Shown here piece by piece: positions 33,471-43,445 of a stretch of 62,252 nucleotides of DNA. The notes beneath the pieces are model-generated. The model had not been told where the DNA came from. It saw only the letters and a list, made by a program, of their open reading frames with translations, and searched no databases. Numbering within the stretch: position 1 is the stretch's first letter; every line of letters begins with the position of its first letter. The DNA is from Gemmatimonadota bacterium (lineage in GTDB: Bacteria > JAAXHH01). Both the position numbers and the translations under genes were made by a program. The DNA is taken from assembly GCA_026702745.1 (NCBI GenBank), contig JAPPBT010000028.1, positions 1 through 62,252 of the forward strand. The letters are read 5' to 3'.

Positions 33471-36400
33471 TCACAGATCCAAGGCCAAACCGTCTTCTAC
33501 GTCATCAATGCCCAGGCGCTCGGCGCCGGTTCCGTCTAGATTCGCTCGCTCGAGCGCACCTCTTTCCACCCAGTACATCTTACCTCCATCTACGTCCAGG
33601 GCCAAATCTGTTGGAATGAGCCGGGTAAGGAGGTTCTCAACGCCCGTGCCGTCCAGGTTAGCCCGTCTGATCCCGCCCAACTCGTCATCGCCACCACCGA
33701 TTTCATACGTCCAGTATATCTTGCCCCCACCGCTATCCACAGCCAGGCTGGATGGGTCCCGCAAGCCCGTAATGTCGACCGTCTCGACGCCCGTTCCGTC
33801 CAGATTAGCCCGGTGGATCATGCCCCTTTCAATAAAATACATCTTGTCCCCATCAAGGTCCAAGGCCAGGTCATCCGGTGTGTTCAAGCCCGTGACGAGA
33901 TCCTGAACGCCCGTCCCATCCAGGTTCGCACGCTGGATTTTGGCATTAGTGAAACCAGCGGTTAGCCAATAGATTTCGTCCCCGTCTACATCCACGACCA
34001 GGCCTGTTGGTGAGCTTAAGCCCATGACGAGGTCCTGAACGCCTGATCCATCCAGGTTCGCGCGCTGAATCTCACCCATATTGGTACCCGCCGACCAGTA
34101 AACCTTGTCCCCGCCCACATCCAGGCTGTTTATACTAAACACACCCGTAACAAGGTCCTCCTCGACGTCGGTGCCGTCCAGATTCGACCGGTGGATCCTG
34201 CTGTCAAAAAAACCGGTCGTCCAGTATATCTTCGGCGAAACCTCGCAGTCGACCACACCCCTTTTGGTTTGAACCCCGCTGAGCCACGCCTGGAGTGCGG
34301 CATCCACTGGGGCACAAATCGCTGTGCGACGCAGATCCAATAAGTCCAGATTATCAAGATCGGTGAATTCATCGGGCAAGGGTCCGGACAAACCGGAGTT
34401 CGAGTGCAGATCCAACCGAATGAGTTCCCCGAGGCTTCCCAATTCGGGTGGGATACTGCCTGTCAACCGGTTAACAAACAGGTCGAGCACACGCAGATTA
34501 CCCAGGGTGCCCAGTTCGCTCGGGATCGTTCCCGACAACCGGTTACCGCCAAGATCCAGATCTTCAAGGTTGGTCAAGTTACCCAATGCGGTCGGAATCG
34601 TTCCAGACAGTTCATTGACTCGCAGATCCAGTTCTCGAAGGTTGATCAGATTGCCCAACTGAGGTGGGATCGTACCCGAAAGATCATTACCGCGCAAATC
34701 CAGATCTCGAAGGTTGTTCAGGCTTCCCAACTCAGATGGGATCGTACCGGATAACTGGTTGTTGTTCAGCTCCAGAGCCCTCAGGCTGCCCAGGCTTCCC
34801 AACTCGGAAGGAATAGCTCCCGACAACTGATTATAATCCAGCTGCAATTGCGTCAAGCTGCCCAATGTGCCAATCGCCGATGGAATCGATCCCGTCAACT
34901 GATTACGCCCAAGGCTCATTACTTGCAGATTGTTCAGGTTGCCCAGTTTGGAAGGAACAGATCCGGACAACTGGTTTTGGCGAAGAACAAGCACGGTAAC
35001 ACGGCCTGTCCCATCGGTCGCCACACCATGCCACTCCTCAAGCGGCTCGTCACTCAGCCAGTTCGTGCTGTTCGTCCAGTTCGGTCCGTCTGTGGCGTTG
35101 TACAGGGCGACCAGTACGTCGCGGTCGACGTCCGATTCGTCGGGAGTGGCAGTGCAACTCGCCACCGGACCATAGTCTTGAATACTCTCTAGCCATACCT
35201 GAAACGCCGGAGCCACCGGCACACACAATCCCGTACCATCTAACCACAGTCGGTTGAGGTTTTTGAGGTTGGTCAGCGTGTCGGGTACAGGACCCGAAAG
35301 ATCACGGTTTCCGTCTAAAGTCAGATGTTCCAAGCTGCTCAGACTACCCAGTGCCGGCGGGACGCTACCCGACAGCATGTTGTTTCTAAGATGCAACTGG
35401 GTCAGGTTGCCCAGGTTGCCCAGTTCAGAAGGGATCGAACCGGACAACTGATTCCCCGCAAGGGATAGAAAAGTCAGATTGGTCAAATTACCCAACGCCG
35501 ATGGGATTGGACCGGACAATTCGTTGCCACCGAGGCCAAGCCATGTCAGGTTGGCCAGATTTCCCAGCTCCGAAGGAATCGGACCCGAAAGATCATTTGC
35601 GAGAAGCCTAAGGTCTGTCAGATAACTCAAGCTGCCCAGTTCTCTCGGAATACGGCCCGATAACCCATTGCTGGAGAATACATTGTTGACTATGGTGTAC
35701 AGGCCAAGACGCGTTACCCTTCCTGCGCCGTTGGTGGAGACGCCGTACCACTCTCCGATAGGCCGGTCACTCAGCCAGTTCGTCCTGTTCGTCCAGTTCG
35801 GACCGTCCGTGGCATTGTAAAGGGCGACCAGAGCGTCGCGGTCCGGTGAAGTCAGGACACAGCTCACCACCCCTCCCTTGTTCTCGATTCCATCGAGCCA
35901 AGCCTGGAACGCGGCATCTGTCGGCGCACACAAACCTGTGAGATTCATTGACAGGTAATTGAGTTCATCGAGATTAATGAACGAGCTGGGCAGCGGCCCG
36001 GAAAGACCGGCGTTTCCAGTAAGATCCAAGGCTTCCAGGTTGCTCAGATTGCCCAGGGTTGAGGGGATGTTGCCTGACAACTCGTTATAATTAAGAGAGA
36101 GCCGGGTCAGATTGCCCAGGTTGCCCAGGGACGACGGAATGCTACCTGACAACTGGTTACGTCTCAGGGTCAGTTCTACTAAGTTGCCCAGGTTGCCCAG
36201 GGACGACGGAATGCTGCCTGATAACTGGTTGCGGTTAAGTTGCAGAATCCTCAGGTTGCTCAGGTTGCCCAGGGTAGAGGGGATAACTCCCGAAAGTTGG
36301 TTACCCTGAAATCCTAGCCATGTCAAGTTGCTTAGATTGCCCAGTTCAGGTGGGATCGGACCCGACAATCCGTTGCCACTATTACCACCTTCACCTGCGA

Positions 36401-39400
36401 ACCGAAGTTGCGTCACTCTACCCCCGGTGTCGGTGGTCACTCCGTACCACTCTCCGATAGGCCGGTCGCTCAGCCAGTTGTCGTTTCTCTCCCAGTCCGG
36501 TCCGTCGGTGGCGTTGTACAACGCGACCAGGGCGTCGCGGTCGATCTCCGATTCGTCGGGAGTGGTCGTGCAACTCACCACCCCACTCGTGCGCTGTATC
36601 CCCTGTAACCAGGCCTGGAATGCCGCGTCCACCGGTGTGCATATACCTGTTCCAACCAGATACAGGGTTTCAAGTTCATCGAGATCCGTGAATGAGCCGG
36701 GCAGGGACCCGGTAAGACCGGGGTTGTTACTAAGCCACAGGTGTTGCAGTTCGCTCAAGTTACTCAATTGAGACGGAACACCGCCCGTTAACCGGTTGGT
36801 GGATAGATCCAGTAACGTCAGGTTTGTCAGCCTGCCCAGTTCCGGCGGGATTGGGCCCGACAACTGGCTTCCTGAGCCGCCCAATTGCAGGACTCTCAGG
36901 TTACTAAGGTTACTCACGAATGATGGTATACTGCCCGACAACCGCCCTCTCAGTGCCAGGTGTCTCAGTTTGCTCAAGTTGCCTAGTTCAGACGGGATCG
37001 GGCCCGATAACTGAGTGCCCAGTGACATTGCTTCCAGATTGGTCATGCTACCCAGGAATGTCGGAATACGACCCGAAATCCGGTTTTCGCCCAGGTCCAG
37101 GATTTCTAGATTGGTCAGCGTGCCCAATTCCGGCGGGATAGAACCGGACAAGTTATTACGATAGATGTTTAGCCTGGTCACGCGTTCTGCCGCGTTGACA
37201 GTGACCCCGAACCACTCTCCCAGCGGCCTGTCGCTCAGCCAGTTTGTGCTGTTCGTCCAGTTCGGTCCGTCCGTGGCGTTGTACAGGGCGATCAGGGCGT
37301 CGCGGTCGTCGACAGCGGTAACGCCGCAATCCGGAAGGCCGAGGCGATCCAGATCGTTGTATTCCACGTTTCTTAATTGTGCAGGTATACATCCAGTCAG
37401 CTTATTTCTAGATAGATACAGATGATCCAGGTTGGTCAGATTACCGAATTCCGAGGGAAAGCTACCTGTCAATTGATTGACTGCGAGCGACAGGTATCTC
37501 AGTTTGCTCAGATTACCCAGTTCCGGAGGAATCTGACCCGTCAGCTGGTTATAACTAAGTCCCAGATCCAACAGGTTGCTCAGGTTGCCCAGTTCCGATG
37601 GGATGTTACCTGACAATTGGTTGGAATGCAGGAGAAGACGGGTCAATTTGCTCAGACGGCCCAGTTCAGGAGGGATATTGCCTGATAGTTCTCCAACAAG
37701 AGCCAAACTCTCCAGATTACTCAGATTAGCCAATTCCGCCGGAATACCACCCGATAAGTCATCGCCAATGAGCCACAACGATCTCAGGTTGCTCAGGCTG
37801 CCCAATGTCGATGGGATGCTGCCTGACAATCCATTGTTCTCGGCACTACCACGTGTTTCATCCAAAACGTAGATATTAAGCTCCGTCACCCTTCCGGTGG
37901 TGTCGGTGGTGACCCCGTACCACTCGTCCAACGGCCGATCGCTCAGCCAGTTGTCGTTTCTCACCCAGTTCGGTCCGTCCGTGGCGTTGTAAAGGGCGAT
38001 CAGGGCGTCGCGGTCGTTCGCCGGAGTACAGTTCACAACACCGGTCTTGCTCCCGATTCCCTGCAGCCATGCCTGAAACGCGGCGTCTGCCGGCACGCAC
38101 AATTTTGTTCCGCGCAGATTCAGGATTCGGAGTCTACCGAGGCTGGTAAGTGTGGCAGGCAGGCTTCCCGACAGATCGGCATTTTCGTGAAGCCAAAGCA
38201 CTTCCAGGTTGATCAGGTTACCAAGTTCTGAAGGGACACTGCCTGACAATCTGTTACGGGAAAGGCCGAGAACACGCAGGTTTCTGAGGTTGCCCAATTC
38301 CGGTGGAATGCTACCCGACAAAGGAACTCTGTTGAATTCAAGGACTCGAAGATTCCTCAGATTCCCCAATTCCGCCGGGATGCTGCCCGACAGGTTCGTG
38401 TTGTTTTGAAGATCCAGGACCAGCAATTCGGTCAGGTTACCCAGTACCGGCGGGATGCTGCCCGATAATCCGGCTCCGGGAAGAGACAGGGTATCCACAC
38501 GCCCTTCGGCGTTGGTGGAGACGCCATACCATTCCTCCAGCGGCCTGTCGCTCAACCAGTTCGTGCTGATTGCCCAATTCGGTCCGTCCGTGGCGTTGTA
38601 CAGGGCAATCAGGGCGTCGCGGTCGTCTGACTCGAGCGCGCAGTTCTCGACGCCGGTCTTGCTCCCGATTCCCTGCAGCCATGCCTCAAACGCGGCGTTT
38701 GCAGGTACACACAGTCCCGTGCCATCCAGATTCAGTTCGCGGAGACTGTTAAGATCAGAGAATGAGTCGGGCAAGGGACCCGAAAGATCGGGATTCCTAT
38801 CAAACCGCAGCAAGGTCAATCTGGTCAGGCGGCCCAGTTCCGACGGGATACGGCCGGAAAGCTGATTTTCATGTAGAAACAGATGCTGCATTCTGGTGAG
38901 GTTACCTAACTCCTTTGGAATGCTGCCCGTTAGCTGGTTATGATAAAGAAACAGGGTTGACAATCTGGTGAGGTTACCTAGTTCCGAAGGAATGCCGCCG
39001 GATAGCCGGTTATGGTATAGTTCCAGAAGGGACAGGTCAGTCAGGTTACCCAGTTCAGGTGGGATGCTGCCGGACAGTCTGTTGAGCATAAGGGACATAT
39101 GCTGCAAGTTTCTGAGATTGCCTAGTTCCAACGGAATGCTGCCTGACAACTGGTTTCCAAAAAGACTCAAGGAAATCAAGTCGATCAGATTGCCCAGTTC
39201 CGGAGGAATGCTGCCCGACAGCTGGTTTTCTCCAAGATACAGATAGCGCAAATCAACCAGGTTACCCAGTTCCGGAGGGATGCTGCCGGAGAGCCGACGA
39301 TTTGTATTAAGGGCCAGAAAGTTGAGATTGGTCAGATTGCCCAGTTCGGCTGGGATATTGCCGGACAGGGCATTACGCTGAAGATCAAGGCTGTCCACGC

Positions 39401-40898
39401 GACCTTCCGCGTTAGTGGAAACACCGTACCACTCACTAAGCGGGCTGGCACTCAGCCAGTTGTCCTTTACTGTCCAGTTCGGACCGTCCGTGGCGTTGTA
39501 CAGGGCGACCAGGGCATCGCGGTCCGTGGACGCGTCAAGTTCGAACAGGTTCCCTGACAAGTCCAGGGTCTGCAGATTGTGCAGTGTGAAGAGGGCCGTT
39601 GGGACCGGTCCGGACAGCCGGTTGTCGGAGAGGTCCAGCAGTACCAGTGCGGACAGGTTGCCCAGCGCAACGGGAATGGTCCCGGAAAGCTCATTGCCGC
39701 CGAGGTCCAGGATTGCCAGCGCGGAGAGGTTGCCCAGTGCGGCCGGGATCGAACCGGACAGCCGGTTGCCGGAGAGACGCAGGCCGATCACGCGCCCTTG
39801 GGTGTTGGTGGATACCCCGTGCCACCGGTCCAGCGAGGCCGTGCTCAGCCAGTTCGTCTTGTTCGTCCAATTCGGTCCGTTCGTGGCTTCGTACAGCGCG
39901 ATCAGCGCCTTCCGGTCCTGTTCGGAAACGGCTCCGCAGTTGGCGACGCCCCGTCTTGTGGCCACCCCTCCGAGCCACTGTTGGAGTCCGGCGTTCGTCG
40001 GCGCGCATATTCCGGTGCCCGACAGGTCCAGGGACTCAAGGAGCGTCAGGCCGGAGAACGAAAGAGGCAGGGGACCGGACAACTCGGCGTTGTCCTGCAA
40101 CTGCAGCGACTTCAGGACGACCAGGTTGCCCAGTTCCGCTGGGAGAGGTCCGGACAACCGGTTGCCGGAGAGATTGAGCAGCTCGAGCCGGAACAGTTTG
40201 CCCAGTTCCGGTGGAATCGATCCCGTCAGCCCGTTGTTGGAGAGGTCAAGTTCGCGCAGATGGACCAGGTCGCCCAGTTCCGGCGGGATCGTGCCCGACA
40301 GGCCGTTGTCGGGCAAGTTCAATGCCGAACCCGCCGCGTTGGCGCGCGCACTTGTACCCGTCGCTCCGTCCGCGTCAGCACTCATCGCCACACCCGCGGC
40401 CGTCACTCCATGCCAGCGCTCTACCGGCTCGTCGCTGAGCCAGTTCGCGCTGTTCTTCCAGTTCTCGCCGCCCGTGGCCCTGTACAGGGCGACCAGGGCC
40501 CGCCTTACCGCGTCCGACACCTCCACTTGCGCGCTGCCGGTCTTCTGGCCGTTCATGGCCGTAATGACCACACTGCCGTTTCGCAACGCGGTGACCACGC
40601 CGTCATCGCTCACCGTCGCAACCGACGAATTGCTGCTGCGCCAAGTGACGGGAGCGTCCGCGACTTGCTGGCCGGTGTCGTCAATCACCTGGGCGTTGAG
40701 TCGTACCGACTGTCCAGCCGATGACAGATCCGCGGTGCCCGGTGTGACCACGACCCGGGTCGGGACCTGAGACCGTGATTGTGTGGGATTGTCCCTGCCG
40801 CATGTGACGAGCCAGGGAAGGGCGAGAGACAGGCAGACGAGAATCGGGACGTGGATGCGTCCGAAAACGGGTAATGTGCGACGGAACTCGCAAAACAT
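33471..40898 (-). CDS. Giant LRR lipoprotein with nine LRR modules and a six-bladed YWTD-type propeller
   Basis: 2475 residues. Lipobox WLVTC (Cys33) then GRDNPTQS; one BIG_2 domain (about 45-125). Nine modules follow, each beginning DRDALxALYNATDGPNW...NWLSDRPLxEWYGV, then 4-10 plant-type LRRs (GSIPPELGNLTNL) and most ending in a Cys-containing C-cap (GTGLCVP...AFQAWLQGI...GVVNC). The second module runs into the third without a C-cap. The last 250 residues hold six repeats of KIYWT...IHRSNLDGTxVEDLVTG, a complete LDL-receptor YWTD propeller. AAGGAGAG precedes ATG 40898. Likely a very long surface adhesin or receptor. The repeats invite recombination between modules. Confidence 0.9.
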   Translation of the reverse strand: MFCEFRRTLPVFGRIHVPILVCLSLALPWLVTCGRDNPTQSRSQVPTRVVVTPGTADLSSAGQSVRLNAQVIDDTGQQVADAPVTWRSSNSSVATVSDDGVVTALRNGSVVITAMNGQKTGSAQVEVSDAVRRALVALYRATGGENWKNSANWLSDEPVERWHGVTAAGVAMSADADGATGTSARANAAGSALNLPDNGLSGTIPPELGDLVHLRELDLSNNGLTGSIPPELGKLFRLELLNLSGNRLSGPLPAELGNLVVLKSLQLQDNAELSGPLPLSFSGLTLLESLDLSGTGICAPTNAGLQQWLGGVATRRGVANCGAVSEQDRKALIALYEATNGPNWTNKTNWLSTASLDRWHGVSTNTQGRVIGLRLSGNRLSGSIPAALGNLSALAILDLGGNELSGTIPVALGNLSALVLLDLSDNRLSGPVPTALFTLHNLQTLDLSGNLFELDASTDRDALVALYNATDGPNWTVKDNWLSASPLSEWYGVSTNAEGRVDSLDLQRNALSGNIPAELGNLTNLNFLALNTNRRLSGSIPPELGNLVDLRYLYLGENQLSGSIPPELGNLIDLISLSLFGNQLSGSIPLELGNLRNLQHMSLMLNRLSGSIPPELGNLTDLSLLELYHNRLSGGIPSELGNLTRLSTLFLYHNQLTGSIPKELGNLTRMQHLFLHENQLSGRIPSELGRLTRLTLLRFDRNPDLSGPLPDSFSDLNSLRELNLDGTGLCVPANAAFEAWLQGIGSKTGVENCALESDDRDALIALYNATDGPNWAISTNWLSDRPLEEWYGVSTNAEGRVDTLSLPGAGLSGSIPPVLGNLTELLVLDLQNNTNLSGSIPAELGNLRNLRVLEFNRVPLSGSIPPELGNLRNLRVLGLSRNRLSGSVPSELGNLINLEVLWLHENADLSGSLPATLTSLGRLRILNLRGTKLCVPADAAFQAWLQGIGSKTGVVNCTPANDRDALIALYNATDGPNWVRNDNWLSDRPLDEWYGVTTDTTGRVTELNIYVLDETRGSAENNGLSGSIPSTLGSLSNLRSLWLIGDDLSGGIPAELANLSNLESLALVGELSGNIPPELGRLSKLTRLLLHSNQLSGNIPSELGNLSNLLDLGLSYNQLTGQIPPELGNLSKLRYLSLAVNQLTGSFPSEFGNLTNLDHLYLSRNKLTGCIPAQLRNVEYNDLDRLGLPDCGVTAVDDRDALIALYNATDGPNWTNSTNWLSDRPLGEWFGVTVNAAERVTRLNIYRNNLSGSIPPELGTLTNLEILDLGENRISGRIPTFLGSMTNLEAMSLGTQLSGPIPSELGNLSKLRHLALRGRLSGSIPSFVSNLSNLRVLQLGGSGSQLSGPIPPELGRLTNLTLLDLSTNRLTGGVPSQLSNLSELQHLWLSNNPGLTGSLPGSFTDLDELETLYLVGTGICTPVDAAFQAWLQGIQRTSGVVSCTTTPDESEIDRDALVALYNATDGPDWERNDNWLSDRPIGEWYGVTTDTGGRVTQLRFAGEGGNSGNGLSGPIPPELGNLSNLTWLGFQGNQLSGVIPSTLGNLSNLRILQLNRNQLSGSIPSSLGNLGNLVELTLRRNQLSGSIPSSLGNLGNLTRLSLNYNELSGNIPSTLGNLSNLEALDLTGNAGLSGPLPSSFINLDELNYLSMNLTGLCAPTDAAFQAWLDGIENKGGVVSCVLTSPDRDALVALYNATDGPNWTNRTNWLSDRPIGEWYGVSTNGAGRVTRLGLYTIVNNVFSSNGLSGRIPRELGSLSYLTDLRLLANDLSGPIPSELGNLANLTWLGLGGNELSGPIPSALGNLTNLTFLSLAGNQLSGSIPSELGNLGNLTQLHLRNNMLSGSVPPALGSLSSLEHLTLDGNRDLSGPVPDTLTNLKNLNRLWLDGTGLCVPVAPAFQVWLESIQDYGPVASCTATPDESDVDRDVLVALYNATDGPNWTNSTNWLSDEPLEEWHGVATDGTGRVTVLVLRQNQLSGSVPSKLGNLNNLQVMSLGRNQLTGSIPSAIGTLGSLTQLQLDYNQLSGAIPSELGSLGSLRALELNNNQLSGTIPSELGSLNNLRDLDLRGNDLSGTIPPQLGNLINLRELDLRVNELSGTIPTALGNLTNLEDLDLGGNRLSGTIPSELGTLGNLRVLDLFVNRLTGSIPPELGSLGELIRLDLHSNSGLSGPLPDEFTDLDNLDLLDLRRTAICAPVDAALQAWLSGVQTKRGVVDCEVSPKIYWTTGFFDSRIHRSNLDGTDVEEDLVTGVFSINSLDVGGDKVYWSAGTNMGEIQRANLDGSGVQDLVMGLSSPTGLVVDVDGDEIYWLTAGFTNAKIQRANLDGTGVQDLVTGLNTPDDLALDLDGDKMYFIERGMIHRANLDGTGVETVDITGLRDPSSLAVDSGGGKIYWTYEIGGGDDELGGIRRANLDGTGVENLLTRLIPTDLALDVDGGKMYWVERGALERANLDGTGAERLGIDDVEDGLALDL

Positions 40899-41370
40899 CG
40901 AGCACTCTCCTTCGACGAAGCCTGATGATAGACCAGCCGCGTGAGCGTTTACTAACGATTAGGACATATTGTTATTTGTATCACTTTTTATGTTTGGAAA
41001 TAACCAAACTATGAATATTTCCTGTGTTTTCAATATAAAAAACGCCCGGTTCACAATAAAAAGTGAGCCTGTCTTTTTTTGTGACTCAAGCGTGATATTC
41101 AACGTTTGTTTGTGATAATTCTGTAATCGACGGACCGGGCACGTATGATCCCGCTGGGGGGAACGCCAGGTCGTATAGCGGAGTTACTTGTATGGAATTG
41201 AATAGGTAGGAAAGAAGCGGTAGGTTGTTAACGGGACGGGCTACGAAGCGGCAAGCTACCGGTTTCACCATTTGAGATGGCAACGGCAGGACGAATTAGG
41301 ATGGACTTACGGAACTTAGGTTCAGCTCGAACGTGTTGAATCACTGAGGACGTTCATTTGCCCAATGCAT
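40899..41370. other. AT-rich intergenic region with relic of the RWQRQDEFGW domain
   Basis: 472 bases. The first 200 are AT-rich and should include the promoter of the giant LRR lipoprotein on the minus strand. A decayed coding fragment occupies 41229-41347. No RNA gene recognised. Confidence 0.5.
41229..41347 (+). pseudogene. Relic of the RWQRQDEFGW C-terminal domain with internal deletion
   Basis: The plus strand reads GTGYEAASYRFHHLRWQRQDELGW, then after a frame change ELRFSSNVLNH and a stop. Both parts match the lipoprotein at 31627-32373 (GTGFEAASFRFHHSRWQRQD and ELRFSSNVLNH). Roughly 90 bases between them are lost. No start codon, signal peptide or Ig domain is present, so it is a dead fragment. 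Confidence 0.8.
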
Positions 41371-41862
41371 TTACATTATAAACCAACCGGGGGGTTCGGT
41401 CGGGGTCTCTGACGCCCAAAATTCCCGGCTGGGAGGAATAGACTCCAACGATTCTACAAATGCTTCGAGTTGCTCCAGACTCCAGTTTTCAGTGGCCGGC
41501 AGAACGCGATTCCTGACGACATGATCAATCCGTTCCAGCACCTTCCGTCCCTCGGGAGTCAGTTCACACAATACTACTCTCCGGTCATTCGGAGTCCTCG
41601 CCTTCTCGATCAATCTCTTTCCATAAAGCCTGTGCAAAATGTTGTTAATGGAAGCATCTGTGCATCCGAGGAAACCAGGAATCTCGCCCACGGTCATAGG
41701 TCCCTTGTCGGCTAACAACATCAAGGTTTTATACTGGTCAACCTGTTCATTCTGACCCAGCTCTCTCCCGTCATCCCGGAGTCCCATGTTTACGAGACGA
41801 TGCAGACTGACTGTCGCAGCTACAAACCGGTCGCTCAGTTCCTTCCTGAGGTCGTTGCTCAT
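41371..41862 (-). CDS. MarR-family transcriptional regulator
   Basis: 163 residues. A winged helix-turn-helix of MarR type: YKTLMLLADKGPMTVGEIPGFLGCTDASINNILHRLYGKRLIEKARTPNDRRVVLCELTPEGRKVLERI, with the DRR wing motif intact. Flanking helices form the dimer interface. Lies 73 bases after the collagen-like serine protease on the same strand and is the only stand-alone transcription factor in the window. Its targets are unknown; the palindromes at 11112, 13860 and 45968 have the size MarR proteins bind, but no link is shown. Confidence 0.88.
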   Translation of the reverse strand: MSNDLRKELSDRFVAATVSLHRLVNMGLRDDGRELGQNEQVDQYKTLMLLADKGPMTVGEIPGFLGCTDASINNILHRLYGKRLIEKARTPNDRRVVLCELTPEGRKVLERIDHVVRNRVLPATENWSLEQLEAFVESLESIPPSREFWASETPTEPPGWFIM

Positions 41863-41935
41863 CGGTTCTGCCTTTCCCTGTTTAAGATCCCCTGCCGTAC
41901 AAGTCGGTCAGATGCCATAGTACCCTTGCGGTCTG

Positions 41936-42991
41936 TCACGGAAGTAGCGTCCCTCCGTTCCAGTTCCTGGGGAACGCCACGTAGGCATCGTGCGGAAAGT
42001 CCTGCTCGGGCTCGAGCACCAGCGGGACGTCCGCGCCTGTGCCCACCGCACCGGCCTCCGACAAGCTGGTCACCGTCCTGCCCGCTCCGGCGGCGAGATC
42101 GTAGAGGCGCCACAGCTCGTCGACGCGGAGGGCGAGCCCGGGGTTGTTCGAGGGGACGCGCATGGGTTGGCCGGTCTGGTCATCATAAACAACGCGAAAG
42201 ATCCCGGCGAAGTTCATGCCGATGATGTATCCCTGGTGATCGAAGATGAGACTGCCGCTCGTACGGCCGGGCAGGTCCAGGTTGTGCTGGATCACCCGGC
42301 TGTTCCCGGGTGTCGGGACTTCGTCGTCAAAGGGCCTCAGCGCGCTGATCGTGCCGTCCCTGAACGTGGCGATCGGGACGTTGACCGCCTCCCCCGAGCG
42401 TTCTTCCGGAAACCCGATCGTGCCGATGGGCTGCCCCACCCTAAGTCCCTGGACCTGATCCCTGGGCAGGAAAAACGGAAGGTCCGTCAGGTTCGCGTCG
42501 ATGGTCAGCAGCGCCGCGTCGGGCGAACCGGCCGTGCCGTCATAGTCGGGATGAATCCAGAAATACCGTAGCCAGTATGTATCGGAACCGCCGACCTCGG
42601 TGCCCGACTTGACGGCAAAGGCCCGCGGGTTGAGATCCTCGATGAAACTGGTAGATACGAGGACGGCCTGCACGACGTGGGCATTGGTCCAGATGGCATT
42701 CCAGAAGTGCGCGACGAATCCCGATCCCAGTATGTAGTTCTTCCCCTGGACCTGCACGCCGATCGCGTAGACCGCGTCATCCAGGTGCTGATCCTCGATC
42801 ACGGCCGACCAGTCCAGTGTTTCACCGGGTTCGCCCTGCGGACCCGCCTGACCCGGGATCCCCGCCGGACCCGCGGCGCCCGTAGCGCCTGTCTGCCCCA
42901 CCGGTCCAGCCGGTCCCACCGGACCCGTATCACCCTTGCAGGCAAGTAGAACCAGCATGAGCAACGGTATGCAAGCAGCGTGACGTAACAC
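41936..42991 (-). CDS. Lipoprotein with short collagen-like stalk and trypsin-like serine protease domain
   Basis: 351 residues. Lipobox VLLAC (Cys18), collagen-like Gly-X-Y repeats at about 20-57 (GDTGPVGPAGPVGQTGATG), then a chymotrypsin-fold protease: IWTNAHVV (His105), GSPDAALLTID (Asp158) and LPGRTSGSLIFDHQG (Ser245), the triad in correct order and spacing. The usual GNSGGP is replaced by RTSGSL. No PDZ domain, unlike DegP/HtrA. A collagen-like rod could form a trimer displaying three proteases; that is inference. The following MarR gene may be co-transcribed. Confidence 0.85.
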   Translation of the reverse strand: MLRHAACIPLLMLVLLACKGDTGPVGPAGPVGQTGATGAAGPAGIPGQAGPQGEPGETLDWSAVIEDQHLDDAVYAIGVQVQGKNYILGSGFVAHFWNAIWTNAHVVQAVLVSTSFIEDLNPRAFAVKSGTEVGGSDTYWLRYFWIHPDYDGTAGSPDAALLTIDANLTDLPFFLPRDQVQGLRVGQPIGTIGFPEERSGEAVNVPIATFRDGTISALRPFDDEVPTPGNSRVIQHNLDLPGRTSGSLIFDHQGYIIGMNFAGIFRVVYDDQTGQPMRVPSNNPGLALRVDELWRLYDLAAGAGRTVTSLSEAGAVGTGADVPLVLEPEQDFPHDAYVAFPRNWNGGTLLP

Positions 42992-43445
42992 GAGTAGGAC
43001 CTCCCGGTGATGCCGCGTTTTATTCAGTGATGGTTTCCGGAATACACTTAGTCGAAGAAAGTACAGTTTATCTAAGGATTAGTCAAGCAGGTATAGGGCG
43101 GAGGGCCTGAAACGCATCGAGTAGACGGGCGGAAGCGCATCGGGCAGATGGCTTGAAGCGCAACACCAGGCGGTCAAAAAGGGGTTTTCGAGGGTGATGT
43201 TCGAATGCGGAGCTTGCCCAAAAAGGCATAAAAAAACCGTCCGCCCTGTTCGGTCGCTAAAGCTCCTACTAAGGACGGACGGGAAGATACACGGTTAAAC
43301 CATGTATTCTGTATTTTCGTGCGGTACTACTCGGGATGTGTTCCTGGAGTCTGGTAAGTGGCCATATCCTTGTTGGGTACAGCCACTCACCTATCGCAGG
43401 AAGCTATCCAACCCTTACTTACGAGTCCGGATTATCCCTCAAAGA
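42992..43445. other. Intergenic region with short repeats and a terminator-like hairpin
   Basis: 454 bases. At about 43090-43165 three imperfect 22-base units contain GAAACGCATCG or GAAGCGCATCG. A hairpin with GTAAGTGGC (43354-43362) and GCCACTCAC (43382-43390) and the terminator at 43231-43283 follow the collagen-like gene on the minus strand. A 72-codon plus-strand frame at 43302 covers both hairpins and is not credited. Confidence 0.45.
43231..43283 (-). terminator. Candidate intrinsic terminator
   Basis: On the minus strand, CCGTCCG and CGGACGG (43277-43283 and 43238-43244) form a 7-base stem followed at once by seven T. The 32-base loop is long and contains a smaller inverted element. 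It lies about 160 bases after the stop of the collagen-like/Ig-like lipoprotein gene on that strand. Confidence 0.5.

Noticed and set aside
39415-40770. Long plus-strand frames opposite the giant LRR protein
   Set aside because: They mirror the LRR periodicity (repeated RLPSSGG-type strings) and arise from the repeat on the other strand.
33471-40898. Regular repeats suggestive of a CRISPR array
   Set aside because: The 72-base periodicity is that of 24-residue LRRs in an open frame; repeats are imperfect and lack unique spacers.
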